A stretch of 64,000 nt of DNA from Myxococcus hansupus (GCF_000280925.3 NZ_CP012109.1:1302001-1366000); one strand, 5' to 3'. Counted from the first letter of the stretch, positions 53,811 to 62,625 are shown. Notes: generated from the letters alone by a model not told the origin. Program-made: numbers and translations.

Positions 53811-54323
53811 ATGCGCTGGCGGAGATGGGTGGTGGGGTTGGGGCTCTGGGGCGCCATGGCCGGCTGTGGGCACGCGAAGGCCTCCGCGGCGGGGCCCGAG
53901 CGGCCGAAGTGGATGCCTCCCGAGGGCACGTGTCCTCGGGGCGCCATGCTCCAGATGGAGCGCCTGGGCCTGAAGCCGGGAGACAAGGTCCCTGTCATCG
54001 TGGACGCCATCCAGGACCATCCGGGGCCGGCGCGCTACAACTACAGCTTCGTGATTGCCCTGCCGCGAGACACCGGCGAGCAGCAGCTCCCGGGCGCGCG
54101 CATCGGTGGGCGCCTGTACGTGACGAAGCACCGCGTGTTTGGCCGGTATGACCGCATCTTCCTCCCGGAGTCCGGAGCGTCGGTGCCCTTCTGCGGCATC
54201 CTCCTGGATTCGCGGTGGGACAGGGACGGGGAAGGCCTGATTGCCTACCCGAGCCCCATGAAGGGCTTCTCCGTGGTGCAGGACAACACGGGCGTCATCC
54301 AGGTGGTGGACCGGTATCCCTGA
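53811..54323 (+). CDS. Predicted small lipoprotein
   Basis: A 170-residue protein with a lipoprotein signal peptide ending in AGC (Cys19, MAGC). GGGGAG lies 7 nt before ATG 53811. Residues ~40-170 form one compact domain (YNYSFVIALPRDTGEQQLPGARIGGRLYVTKHRVFGRYDRIFLPESG), with two more cysteines in the mature part. I do not recognise the family. It follows the Omp85 gene after 17 nt and precedes the acyltransferase after 22 nt, so it likely shares their transcript. Confidence 0.78.
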   Translation: MRWRRWVVGLGLWGAMAGCGHAKASAAGPERPKWMPPEGTCPRGAMLQMERLGLKPGDKVPVIVDAIQDHPGPARYNYSFVIALPRDTGEQQLPGARIGGRLYVTKHRVFGRYDRIFLPESGASVPFCGILLDSRWDRDGEGLIAYPSPMKGFSVVQDNTGVIQVVDRYP

Positions 54324-54345
54324 GACGTGGAGTACAGTCTCCTCC

Positions 54346-55665
54346 GTGTTCTACGAGTGCGTGCGTGCGGTGGTGGCCCTGTGCCTGCGTCTCTTCTACC
54401 GGGTGAAGGTGAATGCCCCTGCGCTGGAGCCTGAAGGCCCGGTGCTCTTCGTGGGCAACCACCCGAACGGGCTCATCGACCCGGCGCTGGTGTTCATCCT
54501 CACGCGGCGCAAGGTGACCTTCCTGGCGAAGGCCCCCCTGTTCCGGATGCCCGTCATTGGCTGGCTGCTCAAGGGCCTGGACGCGCTGCCCGTGTACCGG
54601 AAGCAGGATGACCCCACGAAGATGGGCGGCAACGAAGGCACGCTGGACGCCGCCAAGGGCGCGCTGGTGCAGGGCCGTGCCATCACCATCTTCCCCGAGG
54701 GCAAGAGCCACTCCGAGCCCGGGCTCGCGGAGCTGAAGACGGGCGCGGCGCGCATCGCCCTGAACGCGGCGAAGGCCGGTGCGGCCGTGCGCATCGTCCC
54801 CGTGGGGCTCACCTACGCGGAGAAGCACGTGTTCCGCAGCGAGGTGCTCATCGACGTGGGGCCCGCCATCGACGTGCGGGACTACCTCCCCGCGGACGCC
54901 GCCGCCGAGCCGGACGCCGTGCGCCGCCTGACGGAGCGCATCGCGGAGGGGCTGCGCGCGGTGACGCTCAACCTGGAGCAGTGGGCGGACCTCCCGCTGG
55001 TGCAGCTCGCTGAGCAGCTCTTCGCCTTCAGACAGGGCGGGGCGCTCGACGCGGAGCGGCTCCGGTTGTGGGCGCGAGGCGTCCAGCTCTTCCGCACGCA
55101 TGAGCCCGAGCGCTTCGAGCGACTCCGCGAGCAGTTCGTCGCGTTCCAGCATCGGATGGGGCTGGTGCGGGCGACGGGGCCGGAGGACCTGGCGCTCGTC
55201 TACCGCGCCGGAAACGTGGTGCCCTTCGTGGTGAAGACGCTGCTGGCGCTCCAGTTGGGGCTGCCGCTGTTCGCGCTCGGACTGGGCCTGTTCTGGCTGC
55301 CGTATCAGGTGCCTCGGCTCGCCAGCCGCCGCGCCGAGCTGGACGTCCAGGCGACGGTGAAGTTCCTCACCGCCTTCGTGGTGGCGCTGGTGTGGTGGGG
55401 CGCGCTGACGACCGCAGCGGCTTTCTGGGGCGGCGCTGTGCTGGCGGTGGCCGTCTTCGTGGCCGTGCCGCCCCTGGCGCTGTTCACCCTCTACTTCTCC
55501 GAACGTTGGAGCGTGCTCCAGCGCGACATCCGGGTGTTCTTGGCGATGGGCAACCGCGTACGGCTCAAGGCGATGCTGCTCGCGGAGGGCGAGCGGCTCG
55601 CCTCGGAAGTGGAGCGTCTGGCCGATGAGTACCGGCCGAAGCTGGACGCCTCCGCCCGGAGTTAA
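54346..55665 (+). CDS. PlsC-family acyltransferase with C-terminal membrane domain
   Basis: A 439-residue protein starting at GTG 54346. The N-terminal PlsC domain has the catalytic GNHPNGLIDPALV (His and Asp) and the substrate motif IFPEGKSHSEP. This variant NHPNG..D is the type seen in glycerol-3-phosphate/dihydroxyacetone-phosphate acyltransferases and in related bacterial enzymes. A helical middle region is followed by three hydrophobic helices (VVKTLLALQLGLPLFALGLGLFWL; FLTAFVVALVWWGALTTAAAFW; AVLAVAVFVAVPPLALFTL). A role in phospholipid synthesis or remodelling is likely, the exact substrate unknown. Its stop codon overlaps the convergent MFS stop. Confidence 0.9.
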   Translation: MFYECVRAVVALCLRLFYRVKVNAPALEPEGPVLFVGNHPNGLIDPALVFILTRRKVTFLAKAPLFRMPVIGWLLKGLDALPVYRKQDDPTKMGGNEGTLDAAKGALVQGRAITIFPEGKSHSEPGLAELKTGAARIALNAAKAGAAVRIVPVGLTYAEKHVFRSEVLIDVGPAIDVRDYLPADAAAEPDAVRRLTERIAEGLRAVTLNLEQWADLPLVQLAEQLFAFRQGGALDAERLRLWARGVQLFRTHEPERFERLREQFVAFQHRMGLVRATGPEDLALVYRAGNVVPFVVKTLLALQLGLPLFALGLGLFWLPYQVPRLASRRAELDVQATVKFLTAFVVALVWWGALTTAAAFWGGAVLAVAVFVAVPPLALFTLYFSERWSVLQRDIRVFLAMGNRVRLKAMLLAEGERLASEVERLADEYRPKLDASARS

Positions 55666-56924
55666 CGCTCCCGGGGCACGGCTTCGCGGAACAGCCGCGC
55701 GCCCACCAGCAGCGCGAAGCCGCCCAGGAGCACGGGCAACGCGTTCATCGCGATGGCGGTGCGCAGGTTGGATGCGTCCGCGATGTTGCCGATGAGGGTG
55801 GGGGAAATCGCGTCACCCAGCAGGTGGATGCACAGCACGTTCAACCCCATGGCGAACGCGCGGAACGCGGGCGGCACGCAGTTGACGATGGCCGCGTTGA
55901 TGGGCCCGCTGTTGAGGAAGATGAGGAACTGGGCCACGGCGATGGCCGCGAACGTGGGGCCCACTGCGTCCAACTGCACCGCCAGGAACATGCACGGCGA
56001 CGCGAGCAGCAGGCCGATGCCGGACATCCACAGGCCGCCGCCCTCGCGCTTGCGGTCGAGCTTGTCGCCCAGCCACCCGCCCGCCAACGTTCCCAAGAGT
56101 CCCGCCACCGCGGTGATGGCGCCGAAGATGAAGCCCGAGCTGTCCTGCGCCAGGCCGCGTTCGCGCACCAGGTACGTGGGCATCCAGAAGCCCAGGCCGC
56201 CAATGGAGAACGTCATCAGCGTGTAGCCGGCCGTCACCGCCCAGAAGGCCGCATTGCGGCCCAGGCCCTTCAGGCCCACCATGAAGGGCAGCTTCGCCTG
56301 GGCTTCCGGTCCGTCCATGGCGCCGCGCTGAGGCTCCGGCATGAAGAAGGCCATGGCGCCCAGAATCAGGCCCGGGACGCCTCCCGCGAAGAAGGCGACG
56401 TGCCACGAGTACGCCTGCGTCAGCCACCCGCCCAGGCCGTAGCCCGCCGCAGCCCCCACGGGAATGGCGATGTAGAAGAACGCCAACATCCGCGTGCGCT
56501 GGGTGCGCGGGTACAGGTCCGAGATGATGCTCGGGGCCACCGCGCCGTAACCCGCTTCACCGATGCCAATCACCGCGCGGGCCAGCAGCAGCGCGCCGAA
56601 GGACGTGGCCAACCCACTGGCGCCGGTGGCGAGGCTCCAGAGAATCACGCCGCCCGCGACCAGCAGCCGCCGAGGGTAGCGGTCCCCGAGGAACCCGCCT
56701 ATCGGCGAGGCCAGCATGAACACCACGATGAACATGGTGCCCAGCAGGCCGGACTGCGTGTCGTTGATGCCGAATTCCTGCTGGATGCCTGGCAGCGCCA
56801 CCGCGACGATGTAGCGGTCGAGGTAGTTGACCAGGTTGATGAGGGTGAGGATGAGCAGCGCATAGCCCGCGTGGGTGGCGGGCGCCGCGGGCGCGGCCGG
56901 TGAGGCCGCGGGTTGGGCGTTCAT
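55662..56924 (-). CDS. MFS transporter (spinster-like)
   Basis: A 420-residue protein with 12 predicted transmembrane helices. The N-terminal segment INLVNYLDRYIVAVALPGIQQEFGINDTQSGLLGTMF and the loop GDRYPRRLLVAGG carry the MFS motif A (GGFLGDRYPRR). LLLARAVIGIGEAGYGAVAPSIISDLYP is the pattern of the spinster/sphingolipid-transporter-like MFS group. The substrate cannot be named. Its ATG overlaps the stop of the ppx-like gene (ATGA), so it is the last gene of a three-gene minus-strand unit. It ends in a 4-nt overlap with the convergent acyltransferase gene. Confidence 0.9.
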   Translation of the reverse strand: MNAQPAASPAAPAAPATHAGYALLILTLINLVNYLDRYIVAVALPGIQQEFGINDTQSGLLGTMFIVVFMLASPIGGFLGDRYPRRLLVAGGVILWSLATGASGLATSFGALLLARAVIGIGEAGYGAVAPSIISDLYPRTQRTRMLAFFYIAIPVGAAAGYGLGGWLTQAYSWHVAFFAGGVPGLILGAMAFFMPEPQRGAMDGPEAQAKLPFMVGLKGLGRNAAFWAVTAGYTLMTFSIGGLGFWMPTYLVRERGLAQDSSGFIFGAITAVAGLLGTLAGGWLGDKLDRKREGGGLWMSGIGLLLASPCMFLAVQLDAVGPTFAAIAVAQFLIFLNSGPINAAIVNCVPPAFRAFAMGLNVLCIHLLGDAISPTLIGNIADASNLRTAIAMNALPVLLGGFALLVGARLFREAVPRER

Positions 56925-57856
56925 GGAGAGGTGGCTCCGGCTCCGAAGCGATGCGCGAGCAGGCCCCAGCGCAGGCCCCTGTCACTCACCCTGCACGCGT
57001 CCAGGCCCAGGGCCTTCACCGCTTCGAGCAGGATGAGCGTGCCCGCGGGGATGACATCCGCGCGCTTGGGCTGCATGCCGGGCAGGGTGCGCCGCTGCTC
57101 CAGCGGCAGGGTGCACAGCCGGTCCGTCAGGGCGGACAGCTCCCCCACGGAGAGCGAGCCGCCGTGGACCTGCTCCGCGACATAGGGGTCGATGGCGTGC
57201 TGCACGGCGTACACCGTCGTCACGGTGCCCGCCACGCCCACCAGGGCCGAGCCGGGAGGGGGCGCGGGGAGTGAGCGGAAGGTTTCGCGCAGGTGCGCCT
57301 CGACGCGCGCGCGGTCCTCGGGCGTCATCGGGTCCGAGCGGACGAAGCGCTCCGTCATGCGCACCGCGCCCACGTCGAAGCTGTGGCGGAAGTCCACGTG
57401 GCCGCCGCGGTTGCCGTAGATGAATTCGGTGGAGCCGCCGCCAATGTCGAGCACCAGCAGCGGCCCGGCCGCGTCCGCCGCGAAGTCCGCGTGCACCGCG
57501 GCGAAGGACAGCTCCGCCTCCATGGCGCCGGAGATGATTTCCACCGTCACGTCGGCGCGGGCCTTGGCGGCGGCGAGGAACTCCGCGCCATTCTCCGCGT
57601 CGCGCGCGGCGCTGGTGGCGGAGACGGCGATGCCTTCGGCGCCCAGGGCGCGCGCTTCGCTGGCGAAGGACTCCAGCACCTGGAGCGTCGCCTCCATGCC
57701 CTCGGCGGAGAGCCGGCGGGTCGCGTCCACGCCTCGGCCCAGCCGGGTGATTTCCGCACGCTCCTTCACGGCCTCGAAGCGGCCGTCTGGCATGCGCTCG
57801 GCGACGAGCAGCAGCACCGAGTTGCTTCCCACATCGATGGTGGCGAAACGCGACAT
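56921..57856 (-). CDS. Exopolyphosphatase / pppGpp phosphohydrolase family protein
   Basis: A 311-residue protein of the Ppx/GppA family (ASKHA fold). The start at 57856 gives MSRFATIDVGSNSVLLLVAER, the family N-terminus. Further motifs are ATSAARDAENGAEFL, LLVLDIGGGSTEFIYG, SFDVGAVRMTERF and GVAGTVTTVYAV. At 311 residues it is the short form lacking the C-terminal HD domain of E. coli Ppx (~513). It probably hydrolyses polyphosphate or pppGpp, which would link it to stress and starvation signalling; which substrate cannot be told from the sequence. Confidence 0.92.
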   Translation of the reverse strand: MSRFATIDVGSNSVLLLVAERMPDGRFEAVKERAEITRLGRGVDATRRLSAEGMEATLQVLESFASEARALGAEGIAVSATSAARDAENGAEFLAAAKARADVTVEIISGAMEAELSFAAVHADFAADAAGPLLVLDIGGGSTEFIYGNRGGHVDFRHSFDVGAVRMTERFVRSDPMTPEDRARVEAHLRETFRSLPAPPPGSALVGVAGTVTTVYAVQHAIDPYVAEQVHGGSLSVGELSALTDRLCTLPLEQRRTLPGMQPKRADVIPAGTLILLEAVKALGLDACRVSDRGLRWGLLAHRFGAGATSP

Positions 57857-57870
57857 GCGCGGCAGCCTAC

Positions 57871-59055
57871 TCAACGCAGGAGCGCTTCCAAAGCACTGCC
57901 CAGGGCCTCGTAATCCTCGGGGGTGTTGTAGAGCTGCGCGGAGATGCGCACATGCCGGTGCGGGGGGCGCGGCCAGGGGGTGATTTGCGCCTCGACGCGG
58001 TACGTGTCGAAGAGCCGCAGGTGGAGCGGGTCCACGTAGAGCGGGGGCTCGGGGGACTCCGGGTATCCGTCGGGCAGTCCCACCGTGGCCATGCTGCCCA
58101 CCATGTCGTCGGGGCAGGCCGGCTTCGAGCCCAGCCGGGCGCACAGCCTGTTTCGAGCCGCAATCACCTTGGCCCGGTTCGACGCCATGACTTCTGGCCA
58201 GCCGCCGGGGAGCAGCCCGCCCACGACGCGAATCGCCTCGGGGACGCAGAGCATGGGGGACGGGTCATGCGTCCCCGTCCAGTCGAAGTCCAGGCGGAAG
58301 CGTGAACGGTCCGTCCGCCGGGAGTTGTGTCCGTGACTGATGGACAGCGGCTTGATGGCGTCCTGGAGGTCCCGCCGGACGTGGAGGAACGCGGCGCCCT
58401 TGGGGGCGCACAGCCACTTGTGGCAGTTGCCGGTGTAGTAGCCCGCGCCCAGCGTGCGCAGGGACAGCGGCAGCATGCCCGGGCCGTGCGCGCCATCCAC
58501 CAGCGTCTCCACGCCGCGCGATTTCAGCTCGGCGATGAGCTGCGCCAGCGGCATCACCAAGGCCGTCTGGCTGGAGATGTGGTCCACCAGGAACAGGCGC
58601 GTGCGCGGCGTCACGTGCGGCAGCACCGCGTCCACCACCGCCTGCGCGGACGGCACCGGCCAGGGCAGCTTCGCCACCACCACCTTCGCGCCCCATTGCG
58701 AGGCCACGAAGTCCAGCGCGTTGCGGCTGGCGTTGTACTCGTGGTCGGTGGTGAGCAGCTCGTCGCCGGGGGCGAAGCGCAGCGAGCGCAGCACCGTGTT
58801 GACGCCCGCGGTCGCGTTGGGGACGAAGCCCAGGTCATCCGCGTCCGCGTCGAGGAACGCGGCGAGCGCGGTGCGAGCGTCGTCCAGCAGCGGTTCGATT
58901 TCGCGGTGGAGGAAGCGCACCGGCTCCGCTTCCAGGCGGGCCCTGAACTCCGCCTGTCGTTGGAGGACGGCGGTGGGGCAGGCCCCGAACGAGCCGTGGT
59001 TGAGGAAGACGACTTCGGGGTCCAGGCTCCATTGGCTTCGGAAGGACGCGCTCAT
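57871..59055 (-). CDS. PLP-dependent aminotransferase class V (isopenicillin N epimerase-like)
   Basis: A 394-residue fold-type I PLP enzyme starting at ATG 59055. The N-terminal FLNHGSFGACPTAVL and the PLP-binding segment NATAGVNTVLRSL are clear. The Asp that contacts PLP is in VDGAHGPGML, and the Schiff-base lysine is in GNCHKWLCAPKG. This set is typical of the CefD/isopenicillin-N-epimerase-like branch, which also includes cysteine desulfurase relatives; the true substrate is not known. It is the first gene of a unit with the ppx-like and MFS genes, 14 nt apart from the former. Confidence 0.92.
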   Translation of the reverse strand: MSASFRSQWSLDPEVVFLNHGSFGACPTAVLQRQAEFRARLEAEPVRFLHREIEPLLDDARTALAAFLDADADDLGFVPNATAGVNTVLRSLRFAPGDELLTTDHEYNASRNALDFVASQWGAKVVVAKLPWPVPSAQAVVDAVLPHVTPRTRLFLVDHISSQTALVMPLAQLIAELKSRGVETLVDGAHGPGMLPLSLRTLGAGYYTGNCHKWLCAPKGAAFLHVRRDLQDAIKPLSISHGHNSRRTDRSRFRLDFDWTGTHDPSPMLCVPEAIRVVGGLLPGGWPEVMASNRAKVIAARNRLCARLGSKPACPDDMVGSMATVGLPDGYPESPEPPLYVDPLHLRLFDTYRVEAQITPWPRPPHRHVRISAQLYNTPEDYEALGSALEALLR

Positions 59056-59111
59056 GCGTGGGACTCGACCCGAGCGCGCCCAGCCTGTCAACGTCGGCCC
59101 GTTTCAGCCGC

Positions 59112-59290
59112 CGGGCCCGAGCCGCCGGGAAGGGCGGACGTTTGGGCCCTGGCTTGCCCGTTCCATCGGCCGGGCCCGAGCTACAGGCAAGACGGACGTG
59201 GGGCGCCTGGCTTGCCGCTGCCAGCCCTCATGCCCAGGTCGCCAGGAACGGCGGACGTCCGGGCTCGGGCTGCCGGGGCCAGCGTGCCTC
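59112..59290. repeat. Three degenerate ~59-bp direct repeats in the intergenic region
   Basis: CGGGCCCGAGC begins at 59112 and 59171, and CGGACGT follows at 59135, 59193 and 59252, so the period is 58-59 bp. The third copy is more diverged. The unit contains GGCTTGCC after the CGGACGT core in the first two copies. The 291-bp interval 59056-59346 between the aminotransferase start and the tolB stop holds these copies and a hairpin, and no gene. Confidence 0.7.
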
Positions 59291-59305
59291 GATCGCGGCA
59301 CGCTG
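59280..59305. other. 9-bp perfect inverted repeat downstream of tolB
   Basis: CAGCGTGCC (59280-59288) and GGCACGCTG (59297-59305) flank an 8-nt loop TCGATCGC. It is 42 nt beyond the tolB stop on the minus strand and could end the tol transcript, but no T-run follows it. Confidence 0.5.
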
Positions 59306-59346
59306 GGTGGGAGGGGCTGTGACGCCCGCTCCCATGGGGGGCTTCG

Positions 59347-60639
59347 CTACTGCGCCTGCGGCAGCGGCGACCAGTCCGGGGTCTGGTAGACGCCCTTTTC
59401 GGCGCGCAGCGGCAGTTGGTTGTTGCCGTCCGCGGTCATCACGTAGAGCTGCGAGCCGCCGTTGCGCGTGGACGTGAAGACGATGAGCCGGCCGTTGGGC
59501 GAGAAGGCGGGCTCCTCGTTGCTGCCCTGGTCCTGCGTGAGGCGCGTCACCTTGCCCGTCTCGACGTTGATGGTGAAGAGGTCGAAGGCGTTGCGCTCAT
59601 CGCGCGCGGTGAAGACGATGAGGTCTCCGCGCGGCGACCAGTCCGGCGTCTGGTTGTAGTTGCCCTGGAAGGTGAGCCGCCGCACGCTCGTGCCGTCCGC
59701 GTTCATCACGTAGACCTGCGGGCTGCCGCCCCGGTTGGACACGAAGGCGATGCGCTTGCCGTCCGGCGAGAAGGTGGGGCTGGTGTTGAGGCCGTAGGGC
59801 GTGTCGGTGAGCGCGCGGTTGCCGCTGCCGTCGACGTTGGCCACGTGAATCTGCGCGCTCTCACCCTCCGCCAGGGAGTAGGCGATGCGCTTGCCGTCCG
59901 GCGAGAAGGCCGCGCCCGTGGCCATCTGCCCACCGGAGATGACGGCGCGAGCCTCGCCGCCGGGGGACTGCACGTAGATGTCCGGACGATTCTTCCGGTA
60001 CGTGGTGAAGGCGACCTGCGTGCCGTCCGGGCTCAGCCCGGGGAGGATGTTGATGCCGCCCTTGGTGAGGGCGCGGGCGTTGCCTCCGTCCCAGTCCGCC
60101 ACGATGACGTCGCGGTTGGTGCCGGCCTTGCGCACGTAGGTGATGCGCGACAGGAAGGGGCTGGGCTCCTTGGTGAAGTGCCGGTAGAGCGCGTCCGCCA
60201 GCCGGTGCGCCAGCAGCGAGGCGTCGGTGGCGGGCGCGTCCTTGGTCACCTTCAGGTCCTCGCGGCCGGTGCCCACGTTGAACAGGCGCAGCTCACCACG
60301 CAGCACGCCCGCGTCCTGCGCCAGGGAGACCTTCACCAGCGCCTCGGCGCCCACGTCCGCCCAGCGGCTGAAGTTGATGCTGGCCGCGGCCATGCCTTCC
60401 TTCGCGTCCGCCGTGAAGCCCTTGCGGTCCAGCACCTGGAGGATGCCGGATGCGGCCAGGTCGAAGCTGAAGGCCGCGTCGAAGGGGGCCACCAGCGACT
60501 TCGCGCCGTCGTTCTGCGTCAGGGGGGCGGGCACCGCCACCGGCAGCGGCCGGAAGTTGGCGCCGGAGATTTCGATGGTGGGCGCCTGCGCGAGCGCGAC
60601 GACGGGGAGCAGCAGCAGGGAGAGGAGCAGGGCTTTCAT
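59347..60639 (-). CDS. tolB: Tol-Pal system periplasmic protein TolB
   Basis: A 430-residue periplasmic beta-propeller protein of the Tol-Pal envelope system. The signal peptide is MKALLLSLLLLPVVALAQA. An N-terminal domain of ~170 residues is followed by five to six propeller blades of the TolB type (VSPDGTQVAFTTYRKN-like: LSPDGTQVAFTTYRKNRPDIYV, FSPDGKRIAYSLAEG, FSPDGKRIAFVSNRGGSPQVYVM, WSPRGDLIVFTARDE, FSPNGRLIVFTSTRNGGSQLYVM). Its ATG overlaps the TolA-like stop (ATGA). No pal gene follows in this window. Confidence 0.97.
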   Translation of the reverse strand: MKALLLSLLLLPVVALAQAPTIEISGANFRPLPVAVPAPLTQNDGAKSLVAPFDAAFSFDLAASGILQVLDRKGFTADAKEGMAAASINFSRWADVGAEALVKVSLAQDAGVLRGELRLFNVGTGREDLKVTKDAPATDASLLAHRLADALYRHFTKEPSPFLSRITYVRKAGTNRDVIVADWDGGNARALTKGGINILPGLSPDGTQVAFTTYRKNRPDIYVQSPGGEARAVISGGQMATGAAFSPDGKRIAYSLAEGESAQIHVANVDGSGNRALTDTPYGLNTSPTFSPDGKRIAFVSNRGGSPQVYVMNADGTSVRRLTFQGNYNQTPDWSPRGDLIVFTARDERNAFDLFTINVETGKVTRLTQDQGSNEEPAFSPNGRLIVFTSTRNGGSQLYVMTADGNNQLPLRAEKGVYQTPDWSPLPQAQ

Positions 60640-61424
60640 AGGGCGTTGAACACCAGGTTGACGCCGCTCTTCTGCAGGGCGTCTCGGAGATGGTCCGGCG
60701 GAGGAGAGAAGGGCGCGGCCTTGCGCACGGCCGTGATGACGGCCGAGTCGAAGAGGTCGTTGCCGCTGGCCTTGGAGAGATTCACGTCCAGCACTTCACC
60801 CGTACGGCCCAGGCGCACCGCCACCATGGCCTTGAGGTGCAGGCGCTCGGATTCGGGGATGGTGTCCGCCACGCTGTAGTGGCGTCGGACCTGCGACTGA
60901 AGCAGGCCGAAGTAGCGCTCGCCTTCCGCCGTGGCCGAGTCGCCGTCCGGGTCCCCGTCCTCGGCACCCTCCGCCTCTTCGGGCTCGGCGGCCTTGGCCG
61001 TCTTGTCGAAGGCGCCGAAGAGCCGCTTGCGCCGGTCCTCGCCCGTGGCTTCACCCTTCTGGGGCGCCGGCTTGGCCGGAGACGGCTCTGGCTGGACGCC
61101 GGGAATGGGCACGGCCACCTTGGCGGGCGAGGGCTCCGGCGGCGGCGCTTCGGGGGCCGGCTTGGGCGCGTCCACCTTCTTGGGGGGCGGCGGAAGCTGC
61201 TCCTTGCGTGGCAGCAGCTTGGTGTCCCGGGGCTTGCCCAGGCGCACCAGCGTGGCGCGGATGGGCTTGGTGTCCAGGTCCACCTTGGGCGTGGCGGAGT
61301 AGCGCGCGTACGCGATGGCCGCCACCAGCACCAGGACGTGCCCCACCACCGACACCACCACGAAGCGCGACAGCCGCGTGGAGCGCGTGACGAGCAGGCT
61401 GTGGCTTACCGCGGAGTGGCTCAT
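60636..61424 (-). CDS. TolA/TonB-like energy-transducing protein
   Basis: A 262-residue inner-membrane protein: an N-terminal anchor (FVVVSVVGHVLVLVAAIAYA), a long Pro/Lys/Glu-rich spacer crossing the periplasm and a C-terminal TonB_C-type domain (LKAMVAVRLGRTGEVLDVNLSKASGNDLFDSAVITAVRKAAPFSPPP). The domain is of the TonB family, but the location between tolR and tolB argues for a TolA role in passing proton-motive force to TolB/Pal. The spacer is shorter than in E. coli TolA (421 residues). The start overlaps the tolR stop. Confidence 0.9.
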   Translation of the reverse strand: MSHSAVSHSLLVTRSTRLSRFVVVSVVGHVLVLVAAIAYARYSATPKVDLDTKPIRATLVRLGKPRDTKLLPRKEQLPPPPKKVDAPKPAPEAPPPEPSPAKVAVPIPGVQPEPSPAKPAPQKGEATGEDRRKRLFGAFDKTAKAAEPEEAEGAEDGDPDGDSATAEGERYFGLLQSQVRRHYSVADTIPESERLHLKAMVAVRLGRTGEVLDVNLSKASGNDLFDSAVITAVRKAAPFSPPPDHLRDALQKSGVNLVFNAL

Positions 61425-61894
61425 GGGCTAGCGCTTCGCTTCCTTTGACTTGCTCTTGTCGCTGTTGGACGTCCGGCCCCCGTCGACGGGTCCGTGATCA
61501 TTCCCACATTGCCAATGCCCGCGCGCTGGGCGGCGGCCATCACCTCCACCACCACGCCGTACGGCACGTCGCGGTCCGCGTGGAGGTAGACCTCCTTGTC
61601 GGCCTGCGCCTTGGCGTTGGCGGCGAGCTTCTGCTCCAGCTCCTCCAGCGCCACCTCCGCATCACCGATGTAGACCTTGCGGCCCGCGTCGATGGAGAGC
61701 ACGAGCTTCTTCTCCGTGGCCTCCACCGGCGCCGCCTTCGTCTCCGGCAGGTTCACCTTCACGCCCTGCTGGATGAGGGGCGCCGTCACCATGAAGATGA
61801 TGAGCAGCACCAGCATCACGTCGACCATCGGCGTGACGTTGATTTCGCTCATGGTGGTGCGGCCACCGCCTCGGTTGCCTCCGCCCATTCCCAT
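61421..61894 (-). CDS. tolR: TolR/ExbD-family proton channel subunit
   Basis: A 157-residue inner-membrane protein. The conserved start SEINVTPMVDVMLVLLIIFMVT contains the membrane Asp that carries the proton. The periplasmic ExbD/TolR domain follows (GVKVNLPETKAAP, KLVLSIDAGRKVYIGD, EVYLHADRDVPYGVVVEVMAAAQRAG). The N-terminal GMGGGNRGGG stretch is Gly-rich and not conserved in the family. It starts 11 nt after tolQ and overlaps the TolA-like start. Confidence 0.95.
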   Translation of the reverse strand: MGMGGGNRGGGRTTMSEINVTPMVDVMLVLLIIFMVTAPLIQQGVKVNLPETKAAPVEATEKKLVLSIDAGRKVYIGDAEVALEELEQKLAANAKAQADKEVYLHADRDVPYGVVVEVMAAAQRAGIGNVGMITDPSTGAGRPTATRASQRKRSASP

Positions 61895-61905
61895 GGTGGC
61901 CCCGC

Positions 61906-62616
61906 CTAGCGGAAGAAGTGCCGCTTGATGATGTTGAGGAAGTCCGCGGAGAAGTTCGACATCTCCGTGTCGAACACCTTGATGCGGCTGACGAACGAGT
62001 TGTAGGCGACCACCGCCGGAATCGCCGCGAACAGGCCGGCGGCCGTGGCGAAGAGCGCGTTGCCCACCGGCGCGGCGACCGTGGCCAGCGTCGCGTTGCC
62101 CTGCTCGGCGATCTGGTTGAAGGCGCTCAGGATGCCGATGACGGTGCCGAACAGGCCCACGAAGGGCGAGGCCGAACCCACCGTGCCCAGGAAGGACACC
62201 CGGTTCTCCAGCTCCGTGATTTGCGCGGTGGCGGCGCGGTGGAGCGCGCGCTCCACGTTCTCGATGCCGCCCAGCCGCTCGGCCAGGGCGCCCTCGTTGC
62301 CGCCTTCCTTGGTCTGCGCCAGCTTGGTCAGCTCCTCATAGCCCGCGCAGAAGACCTTCGACAGCGGCGAGCCGTCGAGCTTCTGGGCTGACTGGTAGAT
62401 GGCTTCCAGGCGCGAGGCCTTCCAGAAGGTGTCGAGGAAGGTGAGAGATTGTGCGCGAGCCTTGGCGAGCTGGGACGCCTTCATGGCGATGAGGGCCCAG
62501 GAGGCCACGGATACCCCCATGAGGAGCAGGAGGACAGCCAGCTCGATGAGGGAAGCGTCGCGGATGATCTCCACGTAGTTCATGGCGCCAAGCGCCAGGG
62601 GCAGGTGGGGCGTCAT
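61906..62616 (-). CDS. tolQ: TolQ/ExbB-family proton channel subunit
   Basis: A 236-residue inner-membrane protein from ATG 62616 (MTPHLPLALGAMNYVEIIRDASL); ATG 62583 (MNYVEII) is an alternative. Three transmembrane helices are clear: LIELAVLLLLMGVSVASWALIAM, GSASPFVGLFGTVIGILSAF and APVGNALFATAAGLFAAIPAVVAYN, with the family block LFGTVIGILSAFNQI and the helix-3 Thr-less ATAAGLFAAIP motif. It forms the proton channel with TolR. It opens the tolQ-R-A-B unit. Confidence 0.95.
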   Translation of the reverse strand: MTPHLPLALGAMNYVEIIRDASLIELAVLLLLMGVSVASWALIAMKASQLAKARAQSLTFLDTFWKASRLEAIYQSAQKLDGSPLSKVFCAGYEELTKLAQTKEGGNEGALAERLGGIENVERALHRAATAQITELENRVSFLGTVGSASPFVGLFGTVIGILSAFNQIAEQGNATLATVAAPVGNALFATAAGLFAAIPAVVAYNSFVSRIKVFDTEMSNFSADFLNIIKRHFFR

Positions 62617-62625
62617 GGGGAGCAG

